DNA from: Ephemerocybe angulata
Taxonomy: Eukaryota; Basidiomycota; Agaricomycetes; Agaricales; Psathyrellaceae
Assembly: GCA_013368325.1 (NCBI GenBank)
Contig: JAACJK010000109.1
Coordinates: forward strand, 1,364,001-1,428,000
Reading direction: 5' to 3'
Length of the DNA: 64,000 bases
Shown: positions 1 through 11,810 of the stretch, piece by piece
Numbering within the stretch: position 1 is the first letter of the stretch
Layout: every line of letters starts with the position of its first letter
Notes under the pieces: model-generated
What the model was told of the DNA's origin: nothing
Database searches by the model: none
Seen by the model: only the letters and a program-made list of their open reading frames with translations
Program-made: the position numbers and the translations under genes

Positions 1-748
1 GGTCTGGAGATGTCTTCGTCTTCAACCTTGATTCTTGTGCTCACTTGGTCGCTTTCCGAATCCACGTCCATATCTTCACCTGGCTCAGAGGAAGAACTTG
101 AACGACCACCCTCTGTTGGCGTATCATCATCCCCTTCTTCGCTGTTTTCTTCGTCGCTGTCACTTTCCTTGCTAGAACCGCCACTTTCAGAGTCGCTGTC
201 GGTATATTGTAGGTTCTCTGTTTTCCGAGCGGCCCTTGCCCTCGCAAATGGAAACCCTCTGACATTTTTCTCAGTGTTTTGTTTGTTTCATTAGAAAGAA
301 ACATCACGCACATCACTTTAGTTGGTATCTTTCTGGCCGGTACATTCTTACGTGCAGATTGCCTTTCCGGGGGAGAGGGTGTTCGAGTCGGCGAAGCGTC
401 CCGGCTTTCATCAACATCCATAGCCTCCTCCTCCTCAGACGAATCTGGCGTGTCGAGATTCTCCCCCTCTCTCCTTAGCTTAAGCCCCGGTGCAACAAAT
501 CCCTTCGGCGGCCTATCATCCCGTCTCCCATCCCTTCCAGGAAGTGCCCTTCTACCAGCGGCCATCCGAGCCCCACCCCCAATCGTCATCCTCGCCATTC
601 GCCGTGCTGGCCTATCACCATCCGCCTCCCTCTCCCGTTTTCCTGATCGTCCACGGATTTCCCGCAACTGGTCCTGCTCTTGCCACGGGAATATAAGCCT
701 GTTGGGCTTTTTGACGACGTGCGTTACAGGGCTGGTTTTCTTGGCCAT
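1..748 (-). CDS. Acidic, disordered hypothetical protein (3' end outside window)
   Basis: I do not recognise a family. The start is taken at 748 (MAKKTSPVTHVVKK). Exon 1 runs 748-312, and a GTGCGT donor leaves phase 2. Exon 2 resumes at 258 after a CAG acceptor and stays open to the window edge, so the C-terminus is missing. The N-terminal third is basic (KREREADGDRPARR), and a serine/proline stretch follows (ASPTRTPSPPE). The second exon is dominated by Ser/Asp/Glu runs with two MDVD motifs. This composition suits a nuclear, phosphorylated, intrinsically disordered protein, but that is inference from composition only. Without splicing, the minus-strand frame runs on through the intron in the wrong phase and loses the acidic pattern, which supports the intron. 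Confidence 0.55.
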
Positions 749-933
749 CCCTGGGCCAGCGGCAGCTTCATTCCTACCTGGGAGATGCGGGGCACCGCGT
801 GCAGCAGTGTTTGAAGTTGACTTTAGCGCGAGATGAACAGGCTTTGCACGCGCCGGTCCAATCGACGAATTGGCGCCTATTAATTAGTATGCAAATGGAC
901 GCGTTCATGAAATAATCGTTGGTGTTTATAATG

Positions 934-1361
934 CTAGAACAACGCACCGAGCTTCTGCAGAATCTGCGCTAGCTTTTGGTTTGAATCGCGCGGTTGCTGC
1001 AAGGCGGATGCCTGTTTCTTTTGCTGTTCCTGCCTGGCCAAGAACTCCTGTATCATCTAACAAAGGCCCCGTCGACCTGGGCACCTTCACGCTGGAAAGC
1101 TCGATAGTTGCTTACCCCTGCGGCCTGAGTCGGTTGTCGAGGCTGGCTAGGCCGAGAACCACTGCCACTAGCTACTGCATTCTGACGCACGATCCTTGGC
1201 CTTGAAGTCGAGGCGGCGTTCCCAGTTCTATCTTGCCTTGCCTGCCCAGGCCCACTTCCAGGGGCACCTCCACGTTCAGGGCGCGTATCACTGTTCAACT
1301 AGAAAGGTATTGTATCAGTAATATGGTAGATGATTTAACATATACTTACAACTCTGTTCAT
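934..1361 (-). CDS. Small hypothetical protein, N-terminus uncertain
   Basis: This is a short three-exon model: 1361-1350 (MNRV), 1298-1116 and 1056-934. Both introns have good donors (GTAAGT, GTAAGC) and TAG acceptors in phase 0, giving about 105 residues. The middle exon is Arg/Gly/Ser/Pro-rich. The last exon is a Gln-rich amphipathic helix (QEFLARQEQQKKQ) ending in QILQKLGALF. The frame directly upstream of the chosen ATG also looks coding (SFAVLHQALSSI), and a second frame further up reads DFDDWKHLLEA, so a missed 5' exon is likely. The space to the divergent gene starting at 1569 is only about 200 bp. No family is recognised. Confidence 0.42.
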
Positions 1362-1568
1362 GATCGAACTAAGGGCCTGGTGAAGAACAGCGAAGCTTCA
1401 AGCAAGTGTTTCCAGTCATCAAAATCGCGGGAAAGTTTAGCAGCATGCAGCAAAGGTGACCCTGATCACAGTCCATCCACCGTCGTTGTCCACACACCCT
1501 CATTGTCCACACTCACGCTCAAATCTACAACTTCTAACTGACCTAGAAGTCTGTTGCATTAAATTACG

Positions 1569-2973
1569 ATGTCAATGTTCAAGAAACGTGCACGCCCTCA
1601 GACCGTGGTCAGGGCGATATCCCGCGAGGCGGATGACAAGGAGAAGGAGGTTGGCGAGGATGGACAGGCATTGGATGGGGAAAGAGAAGAGGGGGAGCCT
1701 AGCTTACCGTCAGTCCAAGTTCCATGTTCTCTCCTCGTCCACCTTCTACTTCTCCCTTTGGAGACCTTTGCAGCGTATATGCTGCGTCCCTAATTCAGCC
1801 CCACAACCCGCATGTGTGACAAATTGCTGATGTTTGGTAGAATCGCAGACCTCATTGAGTGGAGGAAGCTCCGGCGCGGGCGAAGGGGCATCGATGTTGC
1901 GAAACTTAATATTGGAGATGGGAGGAGCGGCGGGAAGAAGAAGAAACGGGCGAGGGAGGAGGACCAGGGCGGGTTGAAGAAAGGACATGTGGAGGAGGAT
2001 GAGTACGTCTTCCTTTTCTTTCTCTGGAAAGAAGACTGGCTGACGGGTGGACGAATGTGTAGGCATGATGAAGAGGCGAAGGAGGCGAAGACAAGGAGGG
2101 TTGTAAGGGCTAGTAACTTCACGCAGCAGACGAATACGTTGGATGTCGATAAACACATGTGCGTTGCATTTCACTCTGTTCCGTGGCACTTGCTGACTGC
2201 CACCTAGGATGGCATACATTGAAGAGAACCTCAAAGCCCGAAATCAGGGGAAGTCTGGTTCGAACGGCGAAAGCGACGATGACGACGAGAACAGGAAAGA
2301 ATTAGACCCCCAGGATGAGGTGTTCCGTGCAGCGAGCGGCCGGTGGAAGATTGGCCCGCTGGGAGGTACGAGTGGAAAGGAGGGTAAGCGGCAGGAGGAG
2401 GGGAGTGTGACGAGTAGTATGGGGATGTTGACGGCAATTCCGGAGGTGGATCTGGGTATGGAGTAAGTGCAAATCCTTTCTTCATCAGTGCGCTCTATCA
2501 CGGGTGAAATGCTGATTTATTATCTATAGCACGCGGTTGAAGAATATTGAAGAGACGGAGAAGGCAAAGAGGATAGTTGCGCAGGAGAGGAATGATAGAA
2601 ATACCTTCAAGCATAATAGCACGAATAATGACGAGGACCACCTTGTCGCCAACCGATGTATGTCTTCTTCCCCTTCCACTCTCTTCGTCTTCCCGTGTCC
2701 TGATATCTTGTACCTGCTAGTCTACCGTCCAAATTTGCGCGCTAAATCAGATGCCGACATTTTACGCGACGCCAAACTTGAAGCGATGGGTCTGAACCCC
2801 CAGGACCACGATCACACCCCGCAGTACCACCATAGCTCGAATCATGACCGGCCACAGATGGCCACTGACGAGATGGTACGTCTTTCGGCGTTCAGGGAGA
2901 TTGACAAAAGAAGGGGCACTAATCAGCTGTGTTATAGGTTATGGAACGGTTTAAGAAGAGGATGCGCAAGTAA
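1569..2973 (+). CDS. Tls1/C9orf78 (HCA59) family splicing-associated protein
   Basis: Six exons (1569-1708, 1841-2002, 2208-2462, 2530-2657, 2721-2875, 2938-2973) sum to 876 nt, or 291 residues. The Hep_59 core is visible. After a basic N-terminus (MSMFKKRARPQTVVR) come IADLIEWRKLRRGRRGID, MAYIEENL, a conserved core ending in DTRLKNIEETEKAKR, then a C-terminal segment FYRPNLRAKSDADIL and a basic end MERFKKRMRK. In fission yeast the Tls1 homologue associates with the spliceosome (Brr2) and affects splicing of telomere and heterochromatin factors; human C9orf78 is a late spliceosome component. A nuclear splicing role is therefore expected here. Most exon junctions fall inside conserved blocks and preserve them, so the model is firm. 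Confidence 0.85.
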
Positions 2974-3821
2974 AGTCAGACACAGTATTGGCCACGCTAA
3001 CACGGCCCTTGTATCCCTGCTTGTCCCAAATCTTTCCTGGTGTCTATAGGTTCTTAAGCCTGTACTATAATCACTGTTCTGAAGGAAGCTTCTCTGCCTT
3101 GATATGGGACGGTCACTCGTCAATGGTGATTGACATTTCCTTGCGCTTCGCTTCGGTCTCTGCATCGACTTCGCGAAGCTAAGGGTCTATCAGACCCCCT
3201 CTTAGGACAATAACAGCAGATCCACAAATACATCGCTCAATGGTTAAGAATACCGGGCGATTCAGTGCACACCTCACGCCACCTGTTTCGCCGCGCAATC
3301 AGTCTTTATACCGGAAAAAGCATGGAAGTTATGGGTCACCGCCGTCGTTCTTGAAAATAGAACCCGCCCAATTTTCCGGACTGCAGGTGGCCCCAAGAAC
3401 AAGTATTCTCGGCTTACTTTCCCAGAGGATACCAAGTCCTTATTCCCAGTGAATGCCACGTACGTTAACCATTTGTCTTCTCTCTCGAGATTTGGAACTG
3501 ATCCTTGTTCAATGGACCGCCGTCCGGCGCGATCTATAGCCATTAACCTAAAGCTGCGCACATTTACAGTTCAAGTCCTCATAATTTCAACGTATACATA
3601 CGCCAAGGTGTTTCAACAGCTCCTACCGTTGACGCAACTCTTCGCAGCTTCCTTCTCGGCGGATGGACATACCTTCCGGCTGATACGATGATAGCATCTT
3701 AGAGCGCTTCTTCAGTAAAGATTGTGCTTCGAAAGTCTTGAGCAGGGATATATAAACCCGCGGTGTGACCTTACCATCATAGTTACACCAACCGAACATT
3801 TGCGCTCGAGGTCGCCGCACA
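2974..3821. other. Intergenic region, no supported gene
   Basis: This is the 3' flank of the Tls1-like gene and the promoter of the first sedolisin. The short frames here lack splice-consistent coding patterns on either strand. The only clear signal is the TATA box listed separately. Confidence 0.6.
3749..3756 (+). promoter_or_regulatory. TATA box of sedolisin A
   Basis: TATATAAA lies 66 bp upstream of the ATG at 3822. The spacing suits a strongly regulated secreted-enzyme gene. Housekeeping genes in this window mostly lack such a box. Confidence 0.6.
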
Positions 3822-6689
3822 ATGCTCGCAGCTTACCGCAAGCTTTTCTCCCTTCTCTTGCTCGTAGGATACGCCTGGGCAATCCCAGGTCTCGGCAATG
3901 GCTCCCCCTTCGGAGACTTCGAAGTCAAGGAGGCCCTCTCTCAGCCTCCTCCAGGCTGGACGCCAGTAGGCGAGGCACCCGCGGACCACCTCATCTCTCT
4001 GCGCATTGGGCTGCCACAGTCCAACTTCGAAGCGCTCGAGCAGCACCTGTTCGAGGTTAGCAACCCCGATCATGAACGCTACGGACAGCACCTGTCGAAA
4101 GAGCAGGTAGAGGAGCTCGTCAAGCCTTATCCCACTAGTTTGGATGCTGTAAATGACTGGCTGAAGGGGCATGGATTCGCAGAGGTGGAGTTGGATAGGT
4201 CGCCTGCGAAGGACTGGGTTTCTATCAAGGTCCCCGTCAAGGTCGCGGAAAAAATGCTTGGAACTGTAAGCCTCCTTCCAAGCCTTTTCGAAGTGCACCC
4301 AACTGATATTGCATTGGGCATCTCAGAAATACAACATTTGGAAACACGATGAATCTGGCGATACCCTCGTCCGCACAACGAGCTACAGCCTTCCCAAGTC
4401 CCTCCACGCGCACATCGACGTTATACAGCCCACCACCATGTTCTCGCGCTTCAATCCACTCGCGACGACGCTGCACCTGCCCGATGCTCCGCTCAGGGCC
4501 GCCATCACATATAAGGCGCCCTCACGGGCGTCTGATGCGCGCTTAGCAAGCATCGACCCCGCGTGCAGCGCCTCGATCACCGTCAACTGCCTGAAGCAGT
4601 TGTATAATGCAGTGGGCTACGTGCCCAAGGCCCCGGAGAAAAACTCGATTGGAGTTACGGGATATCTGGAGGAGTTTGCGAATGAGAATGATTTAAAGGC
4701 GTTTTATGCGGAGCAAGTACCCGAGGCGGTGAACTCGACATTCAAGGTCATCTCAGTGAACGGTACGTAGTCCTTTTGGCATGGATTTGAAGGTGCCTGC
4801 ACGGCTATTTACTTACCCCATGCAATGTTTTGTTTCGATAGGAGGGGAGAACAGTCAGGACCCTTTCTCGGCTGGGTTCGAGGCGAACCTCGACGTTCAA
4901 TTCGCGTTTGGACTCACCTACCCAACGCCTGGCACGTTCTGGTCTACAGGAGGACGGCCGCCGTTTAAACCAGACTTGATAGTGACCGAGAATACGAACG
5001 GTGAGTAAATCATGCCTAGTCCGCAGAAATTTGTTCTAACCACCTAGACCCACAGAACCTTATGCTGAAGTACGCCTACTAAACTCACTTGGAACCCTCC
5101 AAGGTTTGCATCTAGAGTGCCCGAGCTGACTTGTATTCTTTCAAGTGGGTAGACTTTGTCCTCAAGCAAAAAGACGTCCCATACGTGATCTCCACAAGCT
5201 ACGGCGAACCCGAACAGTCAGTCCCGGAAGCCTACGCGCGCCGCGTCTGCAACAGCTTTGCACAACTAGGCGCCCGGGGTATCTCCATCCTCTTCTCCTC
5301 TGGGGACGGCGGTGTCGGTGATGGATGGGATGACCCCACCCAGACAAAATGCAAGACGAACGATGGCCGCAACGTCACGCGATTCATGCCCACCTTCCCC
5401 GCAACGTAAGTGTATCCAATCTCTCTCCATCTTCTGGTGGATGCACAGGCGAGATCTAGGCTGCTGACTCTCCTGGTCGCATCTGCCATTTATCTCCTGC
5501 GCATTTCAAACATGACGGCGATCCATCTATGATGAACGTTATCCTCGCGTCTGCCCTCCATGTGCTTCTCGGCGTCATATTTCCCTCATATTAGGTGCCC
5601 ATATGTCACTGCAGTGGGTGGGACGACGGATATCCCAGAAATATCGGTATATTTCTCCGGTGGAGGGTTCAGCGACTACGTGAGTAATATCTGATTTGTG
5701 GCATTAGCCAGCGCTTATCGTTCACGCATAGTGGCCGCGCCCGGGATACCAAGCGCGCCATGTAGGCGACTGGTTCAAGACGATCCCCAAAGACCTCTAC
5801 AAGGACCTCTACAATCCAGCTGGTCGGGTACGTACATCCCATTCAGCGAGGGATACTTAGGAAGACTGCGCTGCGCGCTTGCCCCGCTGCATCTGCGCCC
5901 TATCTCCCCCTCTCCGCTAGTTATCACACGCTGAAAATGATCTCTACCACCTTGTACCCAGGGCTTCCCAGACGTCGCGGCGCAGGGGACGAGGTTCCGG
6001 GTGTTCTGGCGCGGGGAGGGGTTCGGTATTGGGGGCACCTCCGCCTCTGCTCCAGCATTTGCGGGCATCGTTGCGCTGCTCAACGACGCGCGCCTCGCAC
6101 TGGGTAAGCGCCCGCTCGGCTTCCTCAACCCCGTGCTCTATCAGAAAGGCTACGCCGGGCTCAATGATATTACGGGAGGGCATACGAATCCTGGGTGTGG
6201 GACGACTGGGTTTAACGTGAGTACAACATTTCAAATGGTTGGAGCTGGAACAGATGAATTTCATGATTCCCTATGATTCCATTCTATTCCTTTTCCCGAA
6301 CCCGAGTTCATGAACGCCTTCTTGCGAGTCTGCCGACACGCCCTGATATGCATATGAGCATAGTGCGCCGCCGCGCGGTATCGCTGACGTGCTTTTATCA
6401 TGTGGATGAGCTTCCGCCCGATGGGCGCTCGCGCAGATGTATGGCTTGACTGACGAGCATGCGGTCGTCCCTTGTACCTGCGCGTCTTCTGACCCCCCCT
6501 GACTCGATGCTGTTACGTTGCGCGTTGTGCTGATCTTGTTTCTTCTACGCAGTCGACGGAGGGATGGGACCCGAGTGCGTACTTATCTTCTTTCGCATGT
6601 GCTCAGTTTACGGATGCTAATACAACACACGGGCAGTTACTGGACTCGGCACGCCCGACTTCGTGAAGCTCAAGGCTATCTTGACCTAG
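3822..6689 (+). CDS. Secreted sedolisin A (tripeptidyl-peptidase, peptidase S53)
   Basis: This is a secreted serine-carboxyl peptidase that removes tripeptides from N-termini at acid pH. Ten exons (3822-4265, 4327-4762, 4842-5000, 5056-5069, 5146-5405, 5595-5679, 5732-5827, 5962-6216, 6553-6574, 6637-6689) total 1824 nt, or 607 residues. The order is a signal peptide (to about residue 20, ending AWA-IP), a pro-kumamolisin prodomain (about 30-190), then the S53 catalytic domain. Catalytic Glu307 and Asp311 lie in FEANLDVQ, the oxyanion Asp405 in SSGDGG, and Ser525 in GGTSASAP. The C-terminal [10 protein letters not shown] plus EGWDPITGLGTP matches the calcium site. Oddities are a 14-nt micro-exon and a 336-nt intron near the end. 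It is a close inverted paralog of the gene at 11811-14239. Confidence 0.93.
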
Positions 6690-6890
6690 ACGATCCAAAT
6701 GTCCGGACCGGCGGGGGTGCTCTCGATCGGCCCCCTTGTAAAGGTCCTGAACCTAGAGTAATTGAATATACCTCCCGTTGCCCAAGTTGCACCAAAAAGT
6801 ATTCCGTAAGAGGAGAAAAACGAGAGAGAAATAAGTAATCACATCCCAACTAGAGGGTATTTTACACACAAAAGCGGCGACTGCATACAC

Positions 6891-8435
6891 CTAAGCCGCG
6901 GTAGCAGCAGGCGCATGTCCAGCCATCCTCTTCGCGTTCGCCACAACCTCCAGCACGCCAGCGAGCCCTGCCTTCCAGGCCAGAAGCCTCTTCTCCAAGA
7001 CCTCCCACTGCTCCCGCTCGAAGCTCCTGGCCGTCGCGCGCGTAACAAGCAGGCTCTGGGTGTTCTGCGAGAGCTTGCCCCAGACGAGGCTTGCACGGAT
7101 GACGTCGATGACCCACTTCTCGACATCGGCGACGTCGCTGAGCTGCAGAGCCTCTGCGATCTTGGCGTAGGGGAGGTGCTGTCCGACGTATTGCGAGGCG
7201 AGGGACGCGAGGGTGAGGAGGCGGATTTTGCGCTGCAGCTGGGCGGAGTCGAGATCTGCAGAGGCGAAGGTACCATCATCAGTGCCTGTTCATGGAGAAT
7301 GGAAGCGAAGAAGAAGATGGACATACTGTGCTTCTCGAGGACACCCGGGTGGCTTTCCTGCCACGAGCTGAATTCCTTCAGACCTCCGTTAAGGAAGACT
7401 TGGAGCAGAGAGAAGAGCTCGTGATCTTTGATAGCGACCACTGCATCGAGCTTGAAGAGGGCGTCAAAGTCGAAGTTGTCGGTGAGGCGGAGGGCGTCTG
7501 AGATGAGCTGAACAGCGGCGGCCTTGGCAGCGTCTGAGCTTGGCGACAGTTTTTGGACGTATTGGAGGGAGTATTGGTACGATTGAGCACTGGAGAGATT
7601 AGATAAGCTTTCCGAGTGATAAATGAGTTGGTTGATACAGCGAAGAGATTTTGGAGGACAAGGATGAAGGGAGGGCAAACTTACGGTTCATCGGCCTTTG
7701 CGAACGCATCGACGATGTACTTCAGGAAGGCGGCCTTCTCGTCGTCTGAGATGTCCCATTCTGATAGCCATTTCGAGACTTCGGTTTGGGAGAGCTGGAG
7801 GGATGCGAGGTCGTCATTGGACACTGCGAGGTTCAGGATAGTCGAATAGACATAGTTTCGGAGAGGAGAGTTGCGGGGAAGCGAGTTGAAGAGGTTGGAG
7901 AGCCTGTAGGAGCGCGATTGGGACTTTTAAACGAACGTCGAGTGATATAGAACATACACTTGATATGCGATGGGCAATCGGTCAACGGGGGTGGATGAGA
8001 TGGTGGGAAGGAGAGATTCAAGGAGTTCCTTGGCCTCTGGCGACGTCGAAGGGAACAGGGAAAAGAGGTGAGCGTAGATGAGGTTGAAGAATCCCTCGAC
8101 CTCTGCATGCAAGATCAATATACAAGTAACCGAGAACGCTATCACGACGCACCTTTTTCTGAACCTTCACCAAGCCCGTTGACCTCCTTCAGAACACTCT
8201 TAAGTACGGCCTTCTTGCTAGAATCGTCCTCAACCGACTTCAAAGACTCCTGGAAAGGCGCGATGAAAGAGGCGCGTTCCTCCTCCGGGCGGCTTCGAGC
8301 AACATAGTTGAGCAGTTCCAAGATCTATTGCAGGAAACAATGAGATACAGACGACGATAACAGTGGTATAAGGTGCACCTGCTCCTCGAAGGTACCCTCT
8401 GCGAATATTGAGACCGAGTCTGCCTGGGATGCCAT
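6891..8435 (-). CDS. EIF3M: Eukaryotic translation initiation factor 3 subunit M
   Basis: This is a PCI-domain subunit of the eIF3 complex, which binds the 40S ribosome in the cytoplasm. Six exons (8435-8379, 8324-8153, 8102-7958, 7903-7685, 7589-7327, 7255-6891) sum to 1221 nt, or 406 residues, close to the family length. Family landmarks are LSNLFNSLPRNSPLRNYVY, FDFDALFKLDAVVAIKDHE, and the PCI winged-helix part LPYAKIAEALQL followed by VEKWVIDVIRASLVWGKL. Exon 3 must end at 7958 with a GTATGT donor; the nearer GTGTAT site would break the frame. The gene sits between sedolisins A and B, is convergent with A, and shares a 339-bp upstream region with B. Confidence 0.92.
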
Positions 8436-8774
8436 TTTGTGACTTTAACACAAATTATTTAATCGAGGAGGACCACTGATCCTTTTTCTCGAGCAGGAAG
8501 CTGTTGCCAAACAGAGCCAAATTCCATCCTTGTGGTTCTCCCTGAGAGTCATACGTATTCCTCCAATCTTCCATATGCACCAATCTCCCCGCTATCAACG
8601 TTCCACCTTCTATCCCAATTTAGACCCTATGAGATCCACAGGTGACAGCACCCCGGTATCAGAAAGCGCATGGTAACATCGTAAATTATAATTCCCCGGT
8701 CCAACACTCCCGGAGGCTTAAATACGAGCGCGTTTGCCCAAGATGCTGTCCCTGAGCATCCCCCTCTGCCCACC
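8436..8774. promoter_or_regulatory. Divergent promoter region, EIF3M / sedolisin B
   Basis: This 339-bp spacer lies between two divergently transcribed start codons. A TATA-like TTAAATA at 8718-8724 lies about 50 bp upstream of the sedolisin B ATG. No TATA box was seen on the EIF3M side. Confidence 0.5.
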
Positions 8775-10805
8775 ATGCGTATCTCTCTGGGTTTCCTGGT
8801 CCTCGCCCTCGCCTCCTCGTCGTATGCCATCCCTAACAAGGGCGCTTACCAGGTCAAGGAGGAAGTCAACGTTCCCCGAGGCTGGGTGAAGCACGCAGAG
8901 GCCCCCGCCGACCACACCATTACCCTCCGTATCGGTCTCCCCCAGCCCAACTTCAATGTGCTGGAGAAGCACCTCTACGAGGTCAGCGACCCCGAGCACG
9001 AGCGCTACGGTAGCCACCTGAGCAAGGAGGAGGTCGAGGAACTCATCGCTCCCCACTCTGAGAGTCTTGACGCTGTCAACAACTGGCTCTCGTCCCACGG
9101 TCTGCAGGAGACCGACCTTGTTCGCTCGCCTGCCAAGGATTGGGTGACGATCCGCGTTCCCGTCGCCTTCGCTGAGAAGATGCTTGACACCGTAAGCGAA
9201 TAGCTTCTATTACTTACTAGCGTCGATTGAATTGATCTAACCCTGTTGTGTTGTAGAAATATAACGTTTGGAAGCACACCGCCTCCGGTGACACCCTCGT
9301 CCGCACGACGAGCTGGAGTCTCCCCAAGGAGCTGCACCAGCATGTCGACGTCATCCAGCCCACCACCATGTTCGGCCGTCTCCGTTCGGCCAAGTCCACC
9401 ATCGTCTGGGGAGACGATGAGGCTGAGGCGCGCGTCGCTGCCAACGCCAAGACCTCTGTTGAGGCCAGCACCGGCGCGACTATCTCCGCCAACGGCCGGG
9501 AAGTCGACGCGTCTTGTGACAAGGTGATCACCATCAAGTGCTTGCAGCAACTGTACAACGCTGTCGGATACACTCCCAAGAAGACCACTAAGTCTACTAT
9601 CGGTATCCCTGGCTACTTGGTGCGTGATTACCTCATCCCCCTCTCCATCTCAGGACAGTCACTCATCGACCATGTGGGTACTTGTAGGAGGAATATGCCA
9701 ACATCCAGGATCTCCAGAGCTTCTTTGCTGAGCAGCGCCCCGATGCCCTCAACTCCACTTTCAAGTTCATTGGGATCAAGGGTGGTGAGAACCCCCAGAA
9801 CCTGACCTTGTCGGGTGCTGAGGCTGCTCTCGACGTTCAGTTCGCCTTTGGTTTGTCTTACCCTATCCCTGTAAGACCCACATCTCACCTCTATCAATGT
9901 ATACCGTAACTGATTGAGATAACTTGTAGGGTACTTATTACCAAACCGCCAGCCGCCCTCCCTTCCAGCCCGATGTTCGCACCCCTACCAACACCAATGA
10001 GGCCTACGTTGACTGGTTGGACTTCGTCCTCGCCCAGAAGGACACTCCCCTCACAATCTCCACCTCCTACGGTGACGATGAGCAGACCGTTCCCAAGAGC
10101 TACGCCATTCGTGCCTGCGCAGGCTTCGCCCAGCTCGGCGCTCGCGGTGTCTCCCTGATGTTCTCCTCCGGCGACTATGGTGTCGGTGATAACAACCCCG
10201 ACCCCGCCACCCAGGAGTGTTTCACCAACGACGGCAAGAACACTACCCGCTTCATCCCCGTCTTCCCCTCCTCCTGCCCCTACGTCACCTCCATCGGCGG
10301 CACCCAAGGTGTCCCTGAGGTCGCCGTCTCCCGCTTCGGCTCCGGCGGAGGCTTCTCCGACTACTTCCCCCGTCCCCTCTACCAATTCGCCGCCGTCCAG
10401 AAGTACATCAACGCGCTCCCTAAGGACCACTACAAGGGTCTCTACAACAAGGCCGGCCGTGCCTTCCCCGACGTCGCAGCCCAGGGCGACAGGTACCGCA
10501 TCTACCTCAAGGGTGTCCCCCGCTCGATTGGCGGCACCTCCGCCTCCTCGCCTACCTTCGCCGGCTTCGTTGCGCTCCTCAACGACGCCCGCCTCTCTGC
10601 TGGCAAGCCCCCTCTCGGCTTCCTCAACCCCCTCCTCTACAGCTCGGTTGTTGAGAGGGCTGGGGCGCTCAACGATATCACGTCTGGCAGCAACCCCGGA
10701 TGCGGAACCCCTGGGTTCAACGCGACCGAGGGATGGGATCCCGTCACTGGACTTGGTACCCCCAACTTTGGCAAGCTTAAGGACATCGTCCTCAGGGGCT
10801 ACTGA
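8775..10805 (+). CDS. Secreted sedolisin B (tripeptidyl-peptidase, peptidase S53)
   Basis: Four exons (8775-9191, 9257-9619, 9688-9870, 9930-10805) give 1839 nt, or 612 residues. A signal peptide (MRISLGFLVLALASSSYA) precedes a prodomain and the S53 catalytic domain. The catalytic residues are Glu305 and Asp309 (AEAALDVQ), Asp403 (SSGDYG) and Ser525 (GGTSASSP); the calcium-binding end NPGCGTPGFNATEGWDP is complete. Only the first intron position (DT|KYN) is shared with sedolisins A and C; the other two introns are unique. Codons end in C far more often than in A or C, which suggests strong expression. The protein is intact and probably active. Substrate preference cannot be read from the sequence. 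Confidence 0.94.
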
Positions 10806-11810
10806 GCGGGTGCTTTATTTAAATATTATTTATCGTTCGACGACTACATAGCTAGTTATATCCACACGCTTTCTTGCTCTCTTGCATTCCTCTAGAGACA
10901 CTTAATTTAAGTAGGATACACGCGTTCATAGAGTCGATATACCCGATGAAACTAAACATTTTATATCCCAAACCTGATGTCGAAGTGATCATCGCCGGTG
11001 CGAACCTCGATTTGGATGCAAAGCGTGTCCAGATACCACTGCCTTTAGAAACGGACCTCAGCTCTGCCAAGATTCACTTGGGCGGACAACCAGCAAGGCA
11101 GGCCCTGGCAGGGCTTTCTGCCCCTCTCGCTCAGTGGCGAGAATGCTGCGGCTACTCGGTTCGTCTGAATGAATTGTGTTTCATCTACACATGGAACTCC
11201 CATATGCCCTATCGGTTGTGGGCGCTCAAGCCTCATACCTTGCTCGTGCACACAATCGATGCACTTCAATTTGATGCCCCTCCAAGTGGGGATGGTTACC
11301 GATTGTTGCCGGGGAATGCCACCCGACGCGACCAGCGCTTAACGAGCATCACAGCTTAGCGCCCGTCTAAAAGTTCGACTTGCAACAACCATCAGCACCG
11401 AGGACCCCGCCAGGGGGCAGCATTAGGAGGCCTGATTACTCTCAAATGTCTCCTCATGTCGAATGTATGGGATACCACATGCTGAAAATGATCTTCGAGC
11501 CCATACTGTAAGGCAACATCGATGGCGCAGGCAACGAAGTTCCGGGTTCTCGCGCTTTCTGCAGTGATCATCGGTTGCAGGATGTACGCATATTTTGTTG
11601 CGGTCGCGCCGCATAGAGGTAGCACTCGAACCTCTATCGGCGTTTCTACCCCGCACAATCTAGTACAGGTTAATGACTTTCAAGGAGGCGTGCGCAGTCA
11701 GCGTGAGGAGTCCCATGAGCCTCACCCTGAATCAAGCGAGTCTCAATGTAGCCAGAATTTCATTGTTCAGTGTTCACCGATTTGATACAGTGGGTTGCAG
11801 ATATGGACGT
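10806..11810. other. Intergenic region between convergent sedolisins B and C
   Basis: About 1 kb separates the two stop codons. An open frame at 10874-11359 on the plus strand has no family signature or splice support, so I do not call it. No repeat or RNA gene is evident. Confidence 0.55.

Noticed and set aside
10874..11359. 161-codon plus-strand frame between sedolisins B and C
   Set aside because: No signature, no splice logic, unlike its neighbours in codon use; probably 3' untranslated and spacer DNA.
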